Assembly: GCA_035079385.1 (NCBI GenBank)
Contig: JAVHKY010000023.1
Location: forward strand, 2,294,001-2,358,000
Direction of reading: 5' to 3'
From: Aspidiotus rigidus
Lineage: Eukaryota > Arthropoda > Insecta > Hemiptera > Diaspididae
DNA: 64,000 nucleotides
Shown here piece by piece: positions 22,251-35,600 of the stretch (the first letter of the stretch is position 1; each line of letters starts with the position of its first letter). A program made the position numbers and the translations under genes. The notes under the pieces were generated by a model. The model was given only the letters and a program-made list of their open reading frames with translations. It did not search any database and was not told the DNA's origin.

Positions 22251-22402
22251 AAATTTCAACTTACATTCATTACAACTAAGCACCGGAACGGCCATCCTGA
22301 AACGGTCGGTCCAGATTCCAGAATAAGACTATGTAGTTAAATAGTTTGTGAAAAAAAAAAAAAAAAAAAAAATCGTCCAATAGGCAATATCCTTATACCC
22401 AT

Positions 22403-22782
22403 AGCTCTGCCGTACAAAGTGAGATTGACGTATATCGGAAATACGAGTCTAGAAAAATGGATCTTCTGGCGGATTTACCTACGAGTGTGTGCGTGTGTGC
22501 TCCGTCTGTGAGATCATTCGAAAGTGGATATACGTCCTATTCCTTTGTCGGCAAACGGGACGTATATCCACTTACGTCTTACGTGATTATTAGTAAATAT
22601 CTCTAAAACTAATGCCGTCATCGAAAATTGAAAACGACCATCGGATTCTTAGATAAAAGTATTAGAAATCGTGAAATTTGCAGAATTGTAGAATAATTTT
22701 TTCGTTCTTTTTGAAAGCAATTATATCATTCTCCGAATCGTTGTTTTGGATATACGTCTATCTCACTTTGTACGGCAGAGCT
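22403..22782. mobile_element. 380-bp MITE with nested palindromes
   Basis: About 33-bp terminal inverted repeats: left AGCTCTGCCGTACAAAGTGA onward, right the exact inverse ending GTACGGCAGAGCT, both leading into GACGTATATC. Centrally, GTGGATATACGTCC and GGACGTATATCCAC form a second palindrome about 45 bp long. No ORF. It lies about 0.6 kb upstream of the NAA40 5' exon. Confidence 0.85.
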
Positions 22783-23411
22783 TGCAACCTGCCATGGTAA
22801 GATGGTGACGCACCGGTCCATATTTTATGCTTATTCCATCCGCCGAAAAAAGGAGTAATCTCACAACCTGAAATTTTGACATTTCGATGCTCGTGGGGCG
22901 ACTTCTCTCGCGTTGCGAGGTACCAAAAAGTCTAATTTAGGTTAAACTCCCTTTTTTTAGCGAATGGACAATAATTTTCAGTTACAAGCGAAGTTTATTT
23001 CAAAAAAATCTATTCAGCCAATCTGATCAGGAGTTCCGTAGCCTTCATTGAAAACAGAAAAAATACCGATGTACATGCAAACAAAATGGCGGATATGAAT
23101 ACATACACACATACACTCAAGACTCGAGTCAATCAGCTGTTGAGCTGCGGCACTGCAACAAAACGAAGGAGAAAGTCAAAAAAAATTTTCATTGGAAAAC
23201 GAGTTGGATAAGAGTTCGCCTTCGCCTCGGCCAACCGCAAACGCGTCTTCCACTCTTCCTTCTTCCTGTACCCGTATTCAAATTAAAATTGTAATAATAA
23301 TAATAAGATTAATACTGAGATAAAAATCTCAAAATTAATGTACATGAATTTCGTTTCATAGCTGTTGCACCGTCAGTACTTTGGAACAAGGACTTCCTGA
23401 TCTCGAAATAA
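22783..23411 (+). promoter_or_regulatory. putative NAA40 promoter and 5' UTR region
   Basis: Single-copy sequence between the MITE and NAA40. A plausible 5' UTR exon ends at the GTAAGTATC donor at 23,412, and the matching acceptor (TTCTACAG) ends at 23,503, two bases before the ATG. The transcription start is not identifiable by eye. Confidence 0.4.
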
Positions 23412-23505
23412 GTAAGTATCAATTGGCTTTGTTGCAAACACCAAAGAAAACACATTTTGCCGCTCGTTCTCAAGACTAACTCCGTGTTTCAATTGTTCTA
23501 CAGAG

Positions 23506-24195
23506 ATGAGTAACAGAAAAGAAGGAGGCTTGACGTCGAAAGAGAAACGCATGATACGCAAGGAACGACAAAAACTGGTCTCTGCAGCATGGGAGGTAAT
23601 CCAGAAAGCTAACCGCATTGAAAATCCGTTGGAGAAGTTCGCGGCTTTTACGAAGTACACCTGTAAGAATGGTACAGTCCTCAACATCAGCTCTCAACCT
23701 GTGACAGAACTCGACGAGAAAACTATCAATGATATATTTGAACTTGAGAAAGAAAATATGAAACAATTATACGAAGACTGCGAATGGGGTTGGCATGATA
23801 AAAAGAAACGAGAAGAGATGTTCGATGATCGAGCTCGTTATCTGATAGCTAAAGATACAGTTGGTAGAATGGTAGCCTTTTCGCACTACCGATTTGATAT
23901 AGATTTTGATCTAGAAGTGTTATATTGTTATGAATTGCAATTACGACCAGAACTCCGGCGTCAAGGTTTAGGTAAATTCATGTTACAAATTTTAGAATTG
24001 ATTGCTTTCTCGAACAATATGAAAAAAGTTATTTTGACAGTATTGAAGAATAATCCCGAAGCTACGAATTTCTTTAAAGCTATGAACTATGAATTAGACG
24101 AAACTTCTCCTATTGATGACGCTTATGAATCTTACGACTATATGATAATGAGCAAACGAAATAAGAAGTTATCACAAGTTGAAAATTTTTGTTGA
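23506..24195 (+). CDS. NAA40: N-alpha-acetyltransferase 40 (NatD)
   Basis: Single coding exon, 229 aa. NAA40 transfers acetyl from acetyl-CoA to the N-terminal serine of histones H4 and H2A, acting in nucleus and cytosol. Diagnostic features: a lysine/arginine-rich start (KEKRMIRKERQKL), the family block YEDCEWGWHDKKKREEM, DDRARYLIA and AFSHYRFD, then VLYCYELQL and the acetyl-CoA-binding RRQGLGKF (residues about 151-158). It ends with NFFKAMNYELDETSP, the usual GNAT C-terminal half. Length fits the family (about 220-240 aa). The start follows an acceptor two bases upstream and has no competing upstream ATG, and a 92-bp intron (23,412-23,503) lies in the 5' UTR. An AATAAA at 24,510 probably ends the transcript. 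It converges with kuz. Confidence 0.93.
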   Translation: MSNRKEGGLTSKEKRMIRKERQKLVSAAWEVIQKANRIENPLEKFAAFTKYTCKNGTVLNISSQPVTELDEKTINDIFELEKENMKQLYEDCEWGWHDKKKREEMFDDRARYLIAKDTVGRMVAFSHYRFDIDFDLEVLYCYELQLRPELRRQGLGKFMLQILELIAFSNNMKKVILTVLKNNPEATNFFKAMNYELDETSPIDDAYESYDYMIMSKRNKKLSQVENFC

Positions 24196-24509
24196 ATAAT
24201 GTGTGTCATTCCCTGTTTGTAAAATTCTCATCCGTCGTTTACTACTTAGAACGTTGTACGAAGTGTTGTCATCCTAACTCACTGATCATTGTTAAAATAG
24301 TTTGGAATTGTATATTTCTTATACATCATCGATGAGGAGTGTGTTTCGATTCGATCTCTACTCAAGGATCCATTTTTTTGACCGAGCCCGTTATTGAACT
24401 ATCGCGTAAATAGGTAGTTATTATTATTTTTCATATCATGTACTCGATTGTACCTGTTGGAGGAGTAATTTATTTGTAATTTTGATAATTGTACATTGTT
24501 CTGTACTGA

Positions 24510-24515
24510 AATAAA
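24510..24515 (+). terminator. polyadenylation signal of NAA40
   Basis: AATAAA about 315 bp after the NAA40 stop, followed by a GT/T-rich stretch; the first canonical signal downstream. Confidence 0.6.
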
Positions 24516-24589
24516 TTCTTTAATGCGCCATCTGGAAATTTAGTTGTTTCTGATATTAGTAACATGAACACAACGCACAATTAAAAAAA

Positions 24590-24595
24590 TTTATT
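24590..24595 (-). terminator. candidate distal polyadenylation signal of kuz
   Basis: AATAAA on the minus strand (TTTATT on plus), about 1.5 kb beyond the kuz stop. If used, the two convergent transcripts end within some tens of bases of each other. Nearer signals (for example near 25,230) may also be used. Confidence 0.35.
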
Positions 24596-24599
24596 TTCA

Positions 24600-26124
24600 G
24601 GAAAAATACACAATAGAAAATATGAATGGATAATCAATTTAAAAAAATCTACATAACATAATACATCTGAACAATATATCAAAGATTATTCGCAATACTA
24701 AGGAAGAAGGAGAACAAAACAGGAAGAGAGTGAGGAAAACGAAGACAAATAATCAAATACGATGATATAGGATGAGAATATTTAAAAATACAAGTCATAT
24801 GGGTGCGTTATTGCGGTCGCACAATCAAACAGATAATGTGGAAAACAGGATGCTAAAATGGGATTCCTTCGTTAGGTACGGATGTACATTCTAAAAGTTT
24901 TCAAGAATATTTACGAATGAAGAGAAATCGAATGAAGATTTCTTCTAAAAATGGATTCGAGTAACGATGTATTAGAATATTACAAAAATTTTGTACTTTT
25001 TATGTATCACGGTTTCGAAAATGGTAACAATATCGTGAAAAATTAGAATGTGGGGTAATTTTAGGATATTACGTTCGGGCAGAGAAGTAACCAAAACTGC
25101 GTTACGCTAGTAGTTTCAACCTATTTTTCCCCTAAATCGAAAATACAGCACTAGAATCATGTCGCAGCTTTCAACGCTTGCGAAAATAATTACATAAGAA
25201 ATACGGTACGACGTCCAAGCTCTTTAATAAATAAAAATTAACACATCGTACAAAAAAAAAAAAAAAAAAAAAAAAAAGTAACGAAAGAGGGAGACAAATT
25301 AGAACGGAGATATCGTCAAATCCTCCAAATAAGTAAGAACACAATGCACGTATAAAACAAAAAATTGTAACAAGAATGCGACTTTACAAGAGAAACGAGA
25401 AAGAAACAGGGCAATAATAGCATGGAAAGAAGGGGGGGCGAAAAAATAGAACAAGTTTTACAAAGTAATTTCCATGATATGAAAACTATCATACAATAAT
25501 AGGTACAATACAAGCAACTGATTATACAAAAAAAAAAAATCAACAATCAGAATCAACTTCTTAATTCACCGTTGGCCCCTAAATCGTCGTTCTTTACAAT
25601 TATCTCCGTAACATTCACACTCAAAGAACCAACATTCCTTTTACTGAACAAAGGTAGTGTCGACTCACAGAATTTCGGCAGTTTTATGTACTCTTTCAAA
25701 ATCACTATCCACAACACCGAACGGTGTGCGAGCTATCCAACTACAATATTACTAGAGTATCAATTATGCCTATGAATATCGACTAGAAGAACAATATTAT
25801 AATTATTGTTACGGTCATGTACACAACACTCTAAAGAGGAAAAAAAAGAAAAAAAAAAATGAATCTTACAATACCAAATTTTAAAATACCCGTCTCGAAT
25901 ACATCTTATAAAAATATCACTATAATTGAGTAATCAAGTGAGTATCCTCAAGTTACGTTTCGTGTAAGTAGAATGATGCAGGCAGAATAAAATGCATTTG
26001 ATCGCTTGGAAAAATAGTAATGGAAAAAAAGTACGCGACAATGTAAGAGTGAAGAGAACGGAGTGACTGAAATACGTAGATTGGAGTCACACGAGGTTCT
26101 TGAAATCAAACTTGAACTTAGATG
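24600..26124 (-). other. probable kuz 3' UTR
   Basis: No coding frame or repeat family. AT-rich with A-runs (25,252-25,276), consistent with a long 3' UTR after the final kuz exon. Confidence 0.4.
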
Positions 26125-29100
26125 TTAAACTTTATGTTGCCTTGAATGATAATTCGACGATCGATCACGATACGGTTGCGGATACACATCTGCTCGCGTA
26201 GAATTCGGAGCAGAGGCTGCAAAGAGAAGAAAAATTTGTTTAAATTGGCGAAGACTATTTTTTAATTGTACAAGTTCTTGAATAACAAATTCAAAAAAAT
26301 TTCTGTTAGAATAGAGAATTTTGAATGACACGAGAAGAAAAATAGGATCGCTATTTTCTTATACACCACTGAATGGAAAGTACAAAACCAACTTTTTTTT
26401 CCCGAGCTAAAAATGCTTGAGATTTCTGTGCAATGGCAAAGTCTGCCAGATTTTTTATCAATCTTTGAAACCCGCAATCGAAATTAAGATTAGCGTGTAA
26501 CAGGGATGGGATAGAGTAACAAAATCTTGTTTAAAATTTATATCAACATTGGGAAGGCTAATAGCCCAAAGCGCTTAAAAGCTTGTAAAAATAAAGGAAA
26601 AAAAAAAAGAGAAAGGCTTTGTATTCAATTACGATAAAGAGGAAGTACAGCGTTTACATAATTGAAATTACAAAGAACTTTCAAACACAAAAATATAGAC
26701 AAAAAAGAAATTATTTGCTCCAAGAAATTAAAATTTTTAGGCACCCTGACTATCTTCGAGGTTTCTAAGTTTCTGAACTTGAGTTCGGATCTCAGTTTTA
26801 GGAAAGGTATTAGTAAACAGAAGGGATGATCAATTCGAAAATTTCTTCATTTTTACATGATTGTTACGTACGTTTTGGCGCGTAATGCTGTTGACTCCTG
26901 TTGTAGGAAGGAGGTGCATTACGGTAGTTCCCAGCGTGACCATTATGAGAACGAGAACCGCCACCACTAGCGCTGCTACTTCCATGATGACGCAAATGGT
27001 GAGATTCGCCATGACTTCGGTAACCTCGTTCGCCACTTTGTCCGCGAGACGCTCCCCCAGGACCTCTCTATTCACAAAAAAAAACGTACAATATTCTTTA
27101 TGAAAATCCACGCCATATCATAAGTGTTTAAACTTTTTTCAATCAAAAATAAAAATTGTACCATCCGTCGAAGGGTATGAATCGGCCGACGAAGTGTTTC
27201 ACTGAATCGTCTAGCAGGTGGCTTCTTCGGATTAGAGGAAGGTGTGTGGACGGCACAGCATTTGATGAAGCAACCCAAGAAACAAATGAATATCACAGCA
27301 AAGAGAACACACGCCCACCAATTATCCTGCGAAAGAAATAGACGAAATAAGACTTGAATTATTAAGATAAATTTTGAACGATGAATAGGTAAAGCGATCA
27401 CTTAAATTTTTCTTAGAAGTGGAAAAATAATCAAAGTTATCGAAAACCTATGAAATATTCTATAAACGTGAGTCGTTTTCGATATTGGAAGTTTCATTTC
27501 CTTCATCTCTATTCAAATTACACCATTGCTGAGAATTTAGTCAAATTCGTTCGAATGAATTTAAAGGTCCTTATCTCGAACGTGAAATTCAAAATTTTTC
27601 TCATCTGACATTACTTTGAGGCAATGTAGTGAATATTGGAATACGGGAAGGTATTTTTATTGAGATTAAGAAAATTCTAAGCGAAAGCTTGAGACATTAC
27701 GAACCAATAACGAAGAAAAATAGAGAGAGGGAAACTTACAGGCACGTAACAAATTATACCTAGATTTTTAATTACGATTGGTTTCAAAATGCAAACATTT
27801 CATCATCAGGTTTTTCTCCCGCTATTTTATTGAGTCACTACAAAATATTACGAGAATCCCGACAAAAAAGATGGGATATCTCAAGTAATATTCCCTAATC
27901 AGAAATATTTTTTCCAAGCTAACAAACAAAAAAAAAAAAAAAAAAAAAAAGAGAGAGAGAAAACAATGAGACGAAAAACAAAAATTGTTTGCAATACCGA
28001 CAACAAAGAAGAATAGGAAAAAGATACTATCGCCCTTCAAAGGTGAGGTAAAAAGTCGAGAGACTTGATCTCGGTGCTAAAGTTGAGGCGGAGACGTACT
28101 CCAAATGCTAATTATGTTTTTTCTCTTTTCCAGGTATATTTCCCAGCATTACAAATAGGATCTACATCTAATTGAAGAAAGCCTTGTTTGAACTGCAATA
28201 CAAAGATAAAAATAATTGAAATCGACCTTGTTAACCAGCTAATGTTTTGAAAATCAACGCGAAGAGAAATTCTAACTGTGAAAACAAAAAGAATTTACCT
28301 TTTTTTTTTTTTTTTTTTTTTTTTTCCAATTAAGTAATAAACTGTGAGAAGGTTTCTGCAGACTTATTGTTACTGATATTTTTTTCTTAAAATATATAAC
28401 CTAACTTGAAATCTTAATGACCATTTATTTATTTTCTATAACTTTTTGGTATGTAACATGGCATGTGAAAATCATATTCCTTCACATTGTTACCTCAAAA
28501 CAATCAATCATCATCATCATCCAAATTTTAAATTGAGACCCAAAAATAGTATTTCCTTTTTCTTTTTTCTTCTGAAATTATAAACTTTTCATTCCGATCA
28601 AAATATTTTCATCTTTTAAATTCATGAAATTCACGCGAAAAAACGGACCCAATTTTGTTAATGGAAGAAGGGACAAAATGCAGAAGTGAATTTAAGATAA
28701 AAGATGGATAAAAAATACGTGCAGTACAAAGACTTGATAATTTCCTTAAATTTTTTCAATTCATACCAAAGTCTCAGATAAGAAAGGTGAATGGCAAATT
28801 TCGAATTGTGAGACAAAAACGAAAAACGAATTTACGATAAAAGATGGATAAAAAAAATTTTCTGGCATAGCCAAATAAATTGAAATCATGTTCCATGTCT
28901 TTTATATTTTATCAGTCATCTTGAAATATTTCAGTCTAGGCTTCTACTAGGTCAAGTGATCGTGAGATATTATTCGTTTACCCCTTTACCTATCTTGGCG
29001 TCGTATAAGTCTTCTATGAGAAATATTTTGAGGTAATTGTGGGTGTTCTATATTTTGAGGTATCAATTTTCGTGGGGCGAACGAGCGATCTCGCTGTTGT

Positions 29101-29470
29101 ATTGGAATGGTATGAGACAATTCAAGTCTAGGGGACTTGGAAAAATTTCGACTATCCAGCCATATATGATAGGGAGAGGGACTTGGAAAATTTTCTAATT
29201 ATTAATTATATTAATTATTTAATTATTTATTTATTTGATTATTTGATTATTTAATATTATTTATTTATTTATTTATTTATTTATTATTAATTATTACGAG
29301 TTCACCCCCTGTCTCGCTGTTGTATTGGAATGGTATGAGACAATTCAAGTCTAGGGGACTTGGAAAAATTTCGACTATCCAGCCATATATGATAGGGAGA
29401 GGGACTTGGAAAATTTTCTAATTATTAATTATATTAATTATTTATTTATTTGATTATTTGATTATTTAAT

Positions 29471-29502
<32 letters not shown>

Positions 29503-29657
29503 TTATTAATTATTACGAGTTCACCCCCTGTCTCGCTGTTGTATTGGAATGGTATGAGACAATTCAAGTCTAGGGGACTTGGAAAATTTTCTAATTATTA
29601 ATTATATTAATTACTTAATTATTCATTTATTTAATTATTTAATATTATTTATTTAAT

Positions 29658-29689
<32 letters not shown>

Positions 29690-32600
29690 TTTTATTCATT
29701 ATTAATTCTTCTACCAGGTCAAGTGTTCGTGAGATATTATTCGTTTACCCCTTTACCTATCTTGGCTTCGTATAAGTCTTGTATGAGAAATATTTTGAGG
29801 TAATTGTGGGTGTTCTATATTTTGAGGTATCAACTTTCGTGGGGCGAACGAGCGATCTTGTTGTTGTATTGGAATGGTATGAGACAATTCAAGTCTAGGG
29901 GACTTGGAAAAATTTCGACCATCCAGCCATATATGATAGGAAGAGGGATTTAGAAAATTTTCTAATTATTAATTATATTAATTATTTATTTATTTATTTA
30001 TTTAATTATTTAATTATTAATTAAAAATTATTAATTAATTAATTATTCAATAATTAATTAATTAATTAATTATTTATTATTATTACGCGGGGTGTACTCG
30101 CGAATTTCTGAATCACCCACGGGGTAGAGATTTTCTAATTATTAATTATATTAATTATTTAATTATTTATTTATTTATTTATTTATTTAATTATTTAATT
30201 ATTAATTAATATTGATTAATTAATTAATATAATTAGTTATTATCATTACGCGGGGTGTACTCGCGAATTTCTGAATCGCCCACAGGGTAGAGATTTCTCT
30301 TGACGGGGGGGGGGGGGGGGGGGGGGGTGTACTCGCGAGTTTCAAAATCGCGGTCCGGCGGGAGAAAAGACATGGAACATGTCGAAAAAAGTACAAAGCC
30401 TCGACGATTTTCTTGAACTTTTTAATTCGCGTCAAAGCCAATGATAAGATAGGTAAAGGGCAAATTTCGAATTGTGAGACAAAAATGAGAAACGAATTTA
30501 CGATAGAAGATGGATAAAAAATACGTATAGTGCAAAGCCTCAGAAATTTGTTTAAATCTCCCTAATTCGTACCCAAGTCTCAGATAAGAAAGGTAAATGG
30601 GAAATTTCAAATTATGAGACATAAATGCACAAATATGTTCGAGCAATTAGTCTTTTCTTCAGTAAGAAGTGTTACGAAATGCGGTGTAACTTTCCTTCTT
30701 TATACTAAAAGGAAGAAAGCAATAATATTGGAATTTCTTTCCTCTTTATACCTTTCGATCTGAATGTATACATCGATAATAAGGGGAAAAAAAAAACAGT
30801 AACCGCCTTACGAATCAATTCACAGAATTTTGAAAACTCACGAAAGCCCATTGCTGTACTAGAGTGCGTTTGTTCAACAATAAGTTCTTCAGTCTGGCCA
30901 ACGGTCCTTCAGCGTCGACTGCACGACATTTAAAAAATACATCACAGTAACCCTAAAACAAAACGAAATCCAGAACATTGTCAAAATGAAGAAATGAAGA
31001 ATGAAACATCGATTTACATGAAATGAAATAATTACCTGAAAATTATCACAAGGGGATCCGGGACGAAGACTAATACCGCCCGGAGGTAAGCCCACTAGGC
31101 TGGCGAATTCGCTCGTGCTTTTACAGTTTTCGGTATTCGTACCGTTCATACACGCCAACTCGCACAGTTTCCGCTTATCCACCGGTGAGGCCATACTGTT
31201 CGACGATAGGAAACATTCATTGAGACCCCATTCCAAACAAATAGAACCTCTGCATTCACCATTGATGCATAACTGAGATATGGAAGAACAAGATGGAATT
31301 AATTTAATTCTTAAAAATAATGTAGGTAGGTACCAAAGTTGAGCGAAAACATACCTGGGTGCCTTCGTTACATCTAGTTTTGTTTGCTTTGGCTGGAGGT
31401 GCTGGGCACTCGGCGGAGCTGCCGTTGCAAACACTCTGTAGACTGCAGTCCGTTTCACCTTTACAAACGTTATTCTTGTAAACTGATACAAACTTACAAT
31501 CGTGAGCGTTACAACAAGGACCTTGCGATGGACTGTGAAAACAGAATTTATCAATTTTATACGAGTGAAACAAATGGCGTGGTTTTGTGCTCGAATAATA
31601 GGCATTAAACTTGGGGCGACAATAGTTGAGTACTACAGGATATATTTTTTCAAGAGATTTCCGCGGAGGTTTAAAATTGTGGAATACCGAGAAGATGACT
31701 ACTATAAATGGGGAAAAAACGGAGAGTAGATACGTTTAGGACCTTCCCTTCCCCGTGGTGGATGGAAGCCATGTTTTATGTCTTCATGATCTTCTGCAGG
31801 GGTTTACAAACGACAAGATGTTGGCTATGGTTTTCCTAGACAAAATGAGTCGCTGATATGATGCCTCAGATCGTGTAGGACAACAAGACGAGAAGTTATC
31901 AAGGCGTACCTGCATTCTGTATGTATTCTTCTCGTACATCCTTTGGCCGAACTATTCCTACTTTTGTCCGTCTCCGATATCATACGCGGATAGCAACATT
32001 TATCTCTACATTCGCCATCGTCGTAACCGCAATCGCATTCTTCGCCTTCTTCCACGATTTTATTACCGCAGAATGCACCTTCGCTGGCTGCGAAACAAAA
32101 ACAATCAATTAACGACCGCGATTTTTCTTCCGCTTCAACAATCACCTCCACCCCAAATCTGCTGATGCGTTCTCCGCGAGTAAAAATCACGATATGTACG
32201 AACCTTTGAAACAATTGCGTTTTTTATTCTCTTCGATAGCGTCCAATACACTGCTGATGTTGCCAACGCTACACGAAGAGAATTTACTATTATTCGGTCT
32301 ATCGCCGCTAGTTGCCGATGCGAACATTATGTAATTTCCGTTTAATCCGCCGGGTCTACATTCGGCCGGATAATCGTGCTGTAAATGAACACAATCGAAA
32401 TAATTACTATAGCAAATAGAGTGGTAAGCTGATTACCGGCGCATCCGTTCACTCCAATAATGCACAGCACGTACATTTAATACAGTAATGTAAAAGCATT
32501 CGCTGCTACCGAATTGAAAAAAATAAATAAACTCCTTACCGGCGATCCGAAATTATGTCCAATTTCGTGCGCCAAAGTCAACTGCGACACTTTTGGTGGC

Positions 32601-35600
32601 ACTCGAGTATTGTAGTTCACAAAGGTTATAATGCCTGTATTCAAGCTACGTTTCGTCGACTGATACAATCCTCCGATAGTTTCTGTATACGTTTTATATT
32701 TTTCGCAAATACCGCCCGAAGCTCCTGAAACGATTTCGCGTTGAAATTTACATTCTTTCATTTTTACCACGTCCGATTTGAAAAAAAAAAAAAAAAAAAA
32801 AAAAGGAAAAGAAATTAACTTACCAGACGCGCTGGCCACCCACGCCAGTCCCAAAGTACCACCAGTGAAATCACGATACGTGAACACGTACGCCAAACAG
32901 AAATCTTCGTGATAGCCCAAAGAGTGTAAATTGAGAAAATTGCTTACATCGATGTTCTCCATACAAAAGGGATTCGGTTCGCCTCTGTAACCTTTGTGAC
33001 AAACAGCGTAATCGTCGATCTGCGAAACACGTACGCGAAATACTTTCTCGTTTAGATATTAATTACTACGATGGCGTTTTCGCTTTTGTAAAGCGGTTTA
33101 TTAAGTTGCCTCAGACGACACGATCTCGTCAAGTTCTAGAATACGATTAATAAATTAGGCACGTTACCTTTATTCTCTGTACTTCGAATTTGATGTTTCT
33201 ATGCTCCATTCGTCCGTCGAATTTCGTATCTCGATAAATATAATTCACCGCGGTAACGTGATGAGCGATCAAGGATAGGATCTCTTCTCGAGTCTTCTCA
33301 GGGTCGTTATCCACCTGAAATTATATCATAAAAATATCAATTGAGAAGAAATAGCCTTGGAAAAATTTTGGATTCCGAACAGTAAATTACGGTTCCGAAG
33401 GGGTGGGAAGAACCTGTGTTTATGTTTAGGAACGTGAAGAAATTAGGTACCCGAGGGTTAGAAGATTCAACTATTTTTAGGGGTTTGGAAATCAAGATCT
33501 ATTCGAGGGGAAGGAAGCTCTGACCTAATTCTGCAGTAATTATGAACAGAATATAGGGATTCCAAAGGGAGGCGGCGGTCTGACCTACTTCACGAACAAG
33601 GAACATTTTCAAATATGACCATAAGTATTGAAGTGGAAGGAGGTTCTGACATTTGCACAAAAGGTAGAACATGTTTGTGGTCCACCCAGTCGCACAAGCG
33701 ATAATTGAGACGAAAAAATTTTTCAAGTCCAAAATATCATCTGTACAGACTACTATCTGCACAAATGGGAGGAAGTATTTGGAAAAAGGGCGTCTGTTAG
33801 GAAATTTCTAGCGCTAAAAGACGAAGTTGAACTTTCAATTTCATTAATCTCAGCGAAGATGAATTTTATAGAGAAAAATGTAAGAACAAAAAATGTGGAG
33901 AGTCGCTCATTCTATCTACAGGCTAGATAAACTCCCCTGACCCCTTTTCAATCTTTCCAAATCTAATTCTTATTGATAAGTTTAATTTGTCATTTTAATT
34001 TTTGCTGATCACAGTATTTTCTTGATGGCAAGTCACTGGAACTGAATGGCTTGACAGAATTTTCCCAGCTTTCAACGATTTTTTGGATACCATGACTTTT
34101 CCAAGGCCAAAGAATATCCCTTACTTTTCTTTGACCTCCAGTTTTTCCAAAAAAGTGGCCACCAATATATCTCCACAATTTATTCAGGTATCATACATAA
34201 AATCGATGAAGAGAAATTAATAAGGACGTTCTTTATGCGGATACAGGGAGATTTGCATACAATACAGACGATCTCTTTGCAGAGATGTCCTTAACAATTG
34301 AGTTTGTAAAAAAATTTCAAGATTATTAGTACAAATGTTATTCGAAGTTATTCCGGGTAATTCCAGTAATTTTGATAATCTCTTGGCAGCATGAATTCCT
34401 TCGCATAATATTGAGTTGCCCAATGATATTTTTGGTCTGAATTGCGCATCAAAACGTCACCAGAATCTCAAACTTGTATGGATCCAGGTAGACAACAGTC
34501 GCACAAATCCAAAAATCATACTCAAGTCTCAGGGACAAAGGGTGTCCCGTCACGCAGACGGCCTCCTACCAGATATCTCCCATGTACAAACGACCATTTC
34601 TACAAAAGTGAGGACAAATAGTGGACGGGATCGTGAACCGGATTTTCCACAGTTCTAAAGTCAGATCGCTGTCACCAATACTAGCGGAGATATTAATGAA
34701 TGATATGAAAAATAAGATATTAAAAGACACCAAGTTCAGAAACTCGATCATACATGGGCTAGTGGTCAGACCTTAATAGACAGGTGGCTCAATTCTTTCT
34801 AGAAACAAATGTGATGAATGAAAGTATCAAATTCACAACTGCACATGGAACACAAGCGAGCCAATAGAAACATAGTACAAAGACAATTTGATCCAATCAT
34901 GACACAATATTGTTGTAGCTAATTAGATCACATAGGTATACGATAAAAACCCATGTTTGAGGCCTTGTTCTTTGGTAGTGACACGACTGCACCCGTAGAT
35001 ACTTTTGTAAAGCTAACTAATAAAGTAGAAAGGTACACTGAGAATTATTATTATTAAAATTATTGTTAATATTAATTAATTCTCTTGGAATAATTATTCT
35101 TATTGATATACCTATTATCCTGATCATATACCTAGTAATAAATATAAAAAACTAATATTTTTATAATTAAGAATATTCAAGTTTTTAAATTTGAACTTTA
35201 ATTTTAAATTTCTTTTAAAAAATCAATTTTTAAATTATGAGTTTAATAGCTTTTAGCCTTTTTTTCAATTTATATCTTTAATTAATTTCGAGTACTAATT
35301 TTTATTAAAAGTTTTATTCATTTATTATTTTATTTTTTGAATAAAAAAATTTTTTTATATTATTGATAGAATTTTTTCATTTTATAATTTATATAATTTA
35401 TAATATATTATAATGATAAAATTTATGATTTTTTTTATTTCAATTTAATTATTATTTCTATAGTGTTAATTTATAATTCATGAATTATTAATATTTTTAG
35501 TAATGATAAAATTAATGATTAATCAATTTAATTCAAGTTTATTAATAATAAAAAATTAATTTAATAATTTTGTTTGTGATTTTTTTTAAAATTAAATTGA

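Noticed and set aside
26830..27111. Frame with a hydrophobic stretch antisense-compatible with kuz exon 13
   Set aside because: The phase-correct kuz reading through AGAGGTCC gives the expected Gly/Ser/His-rich tail. The hydrophobic reading is a shifted frame of the same exon.
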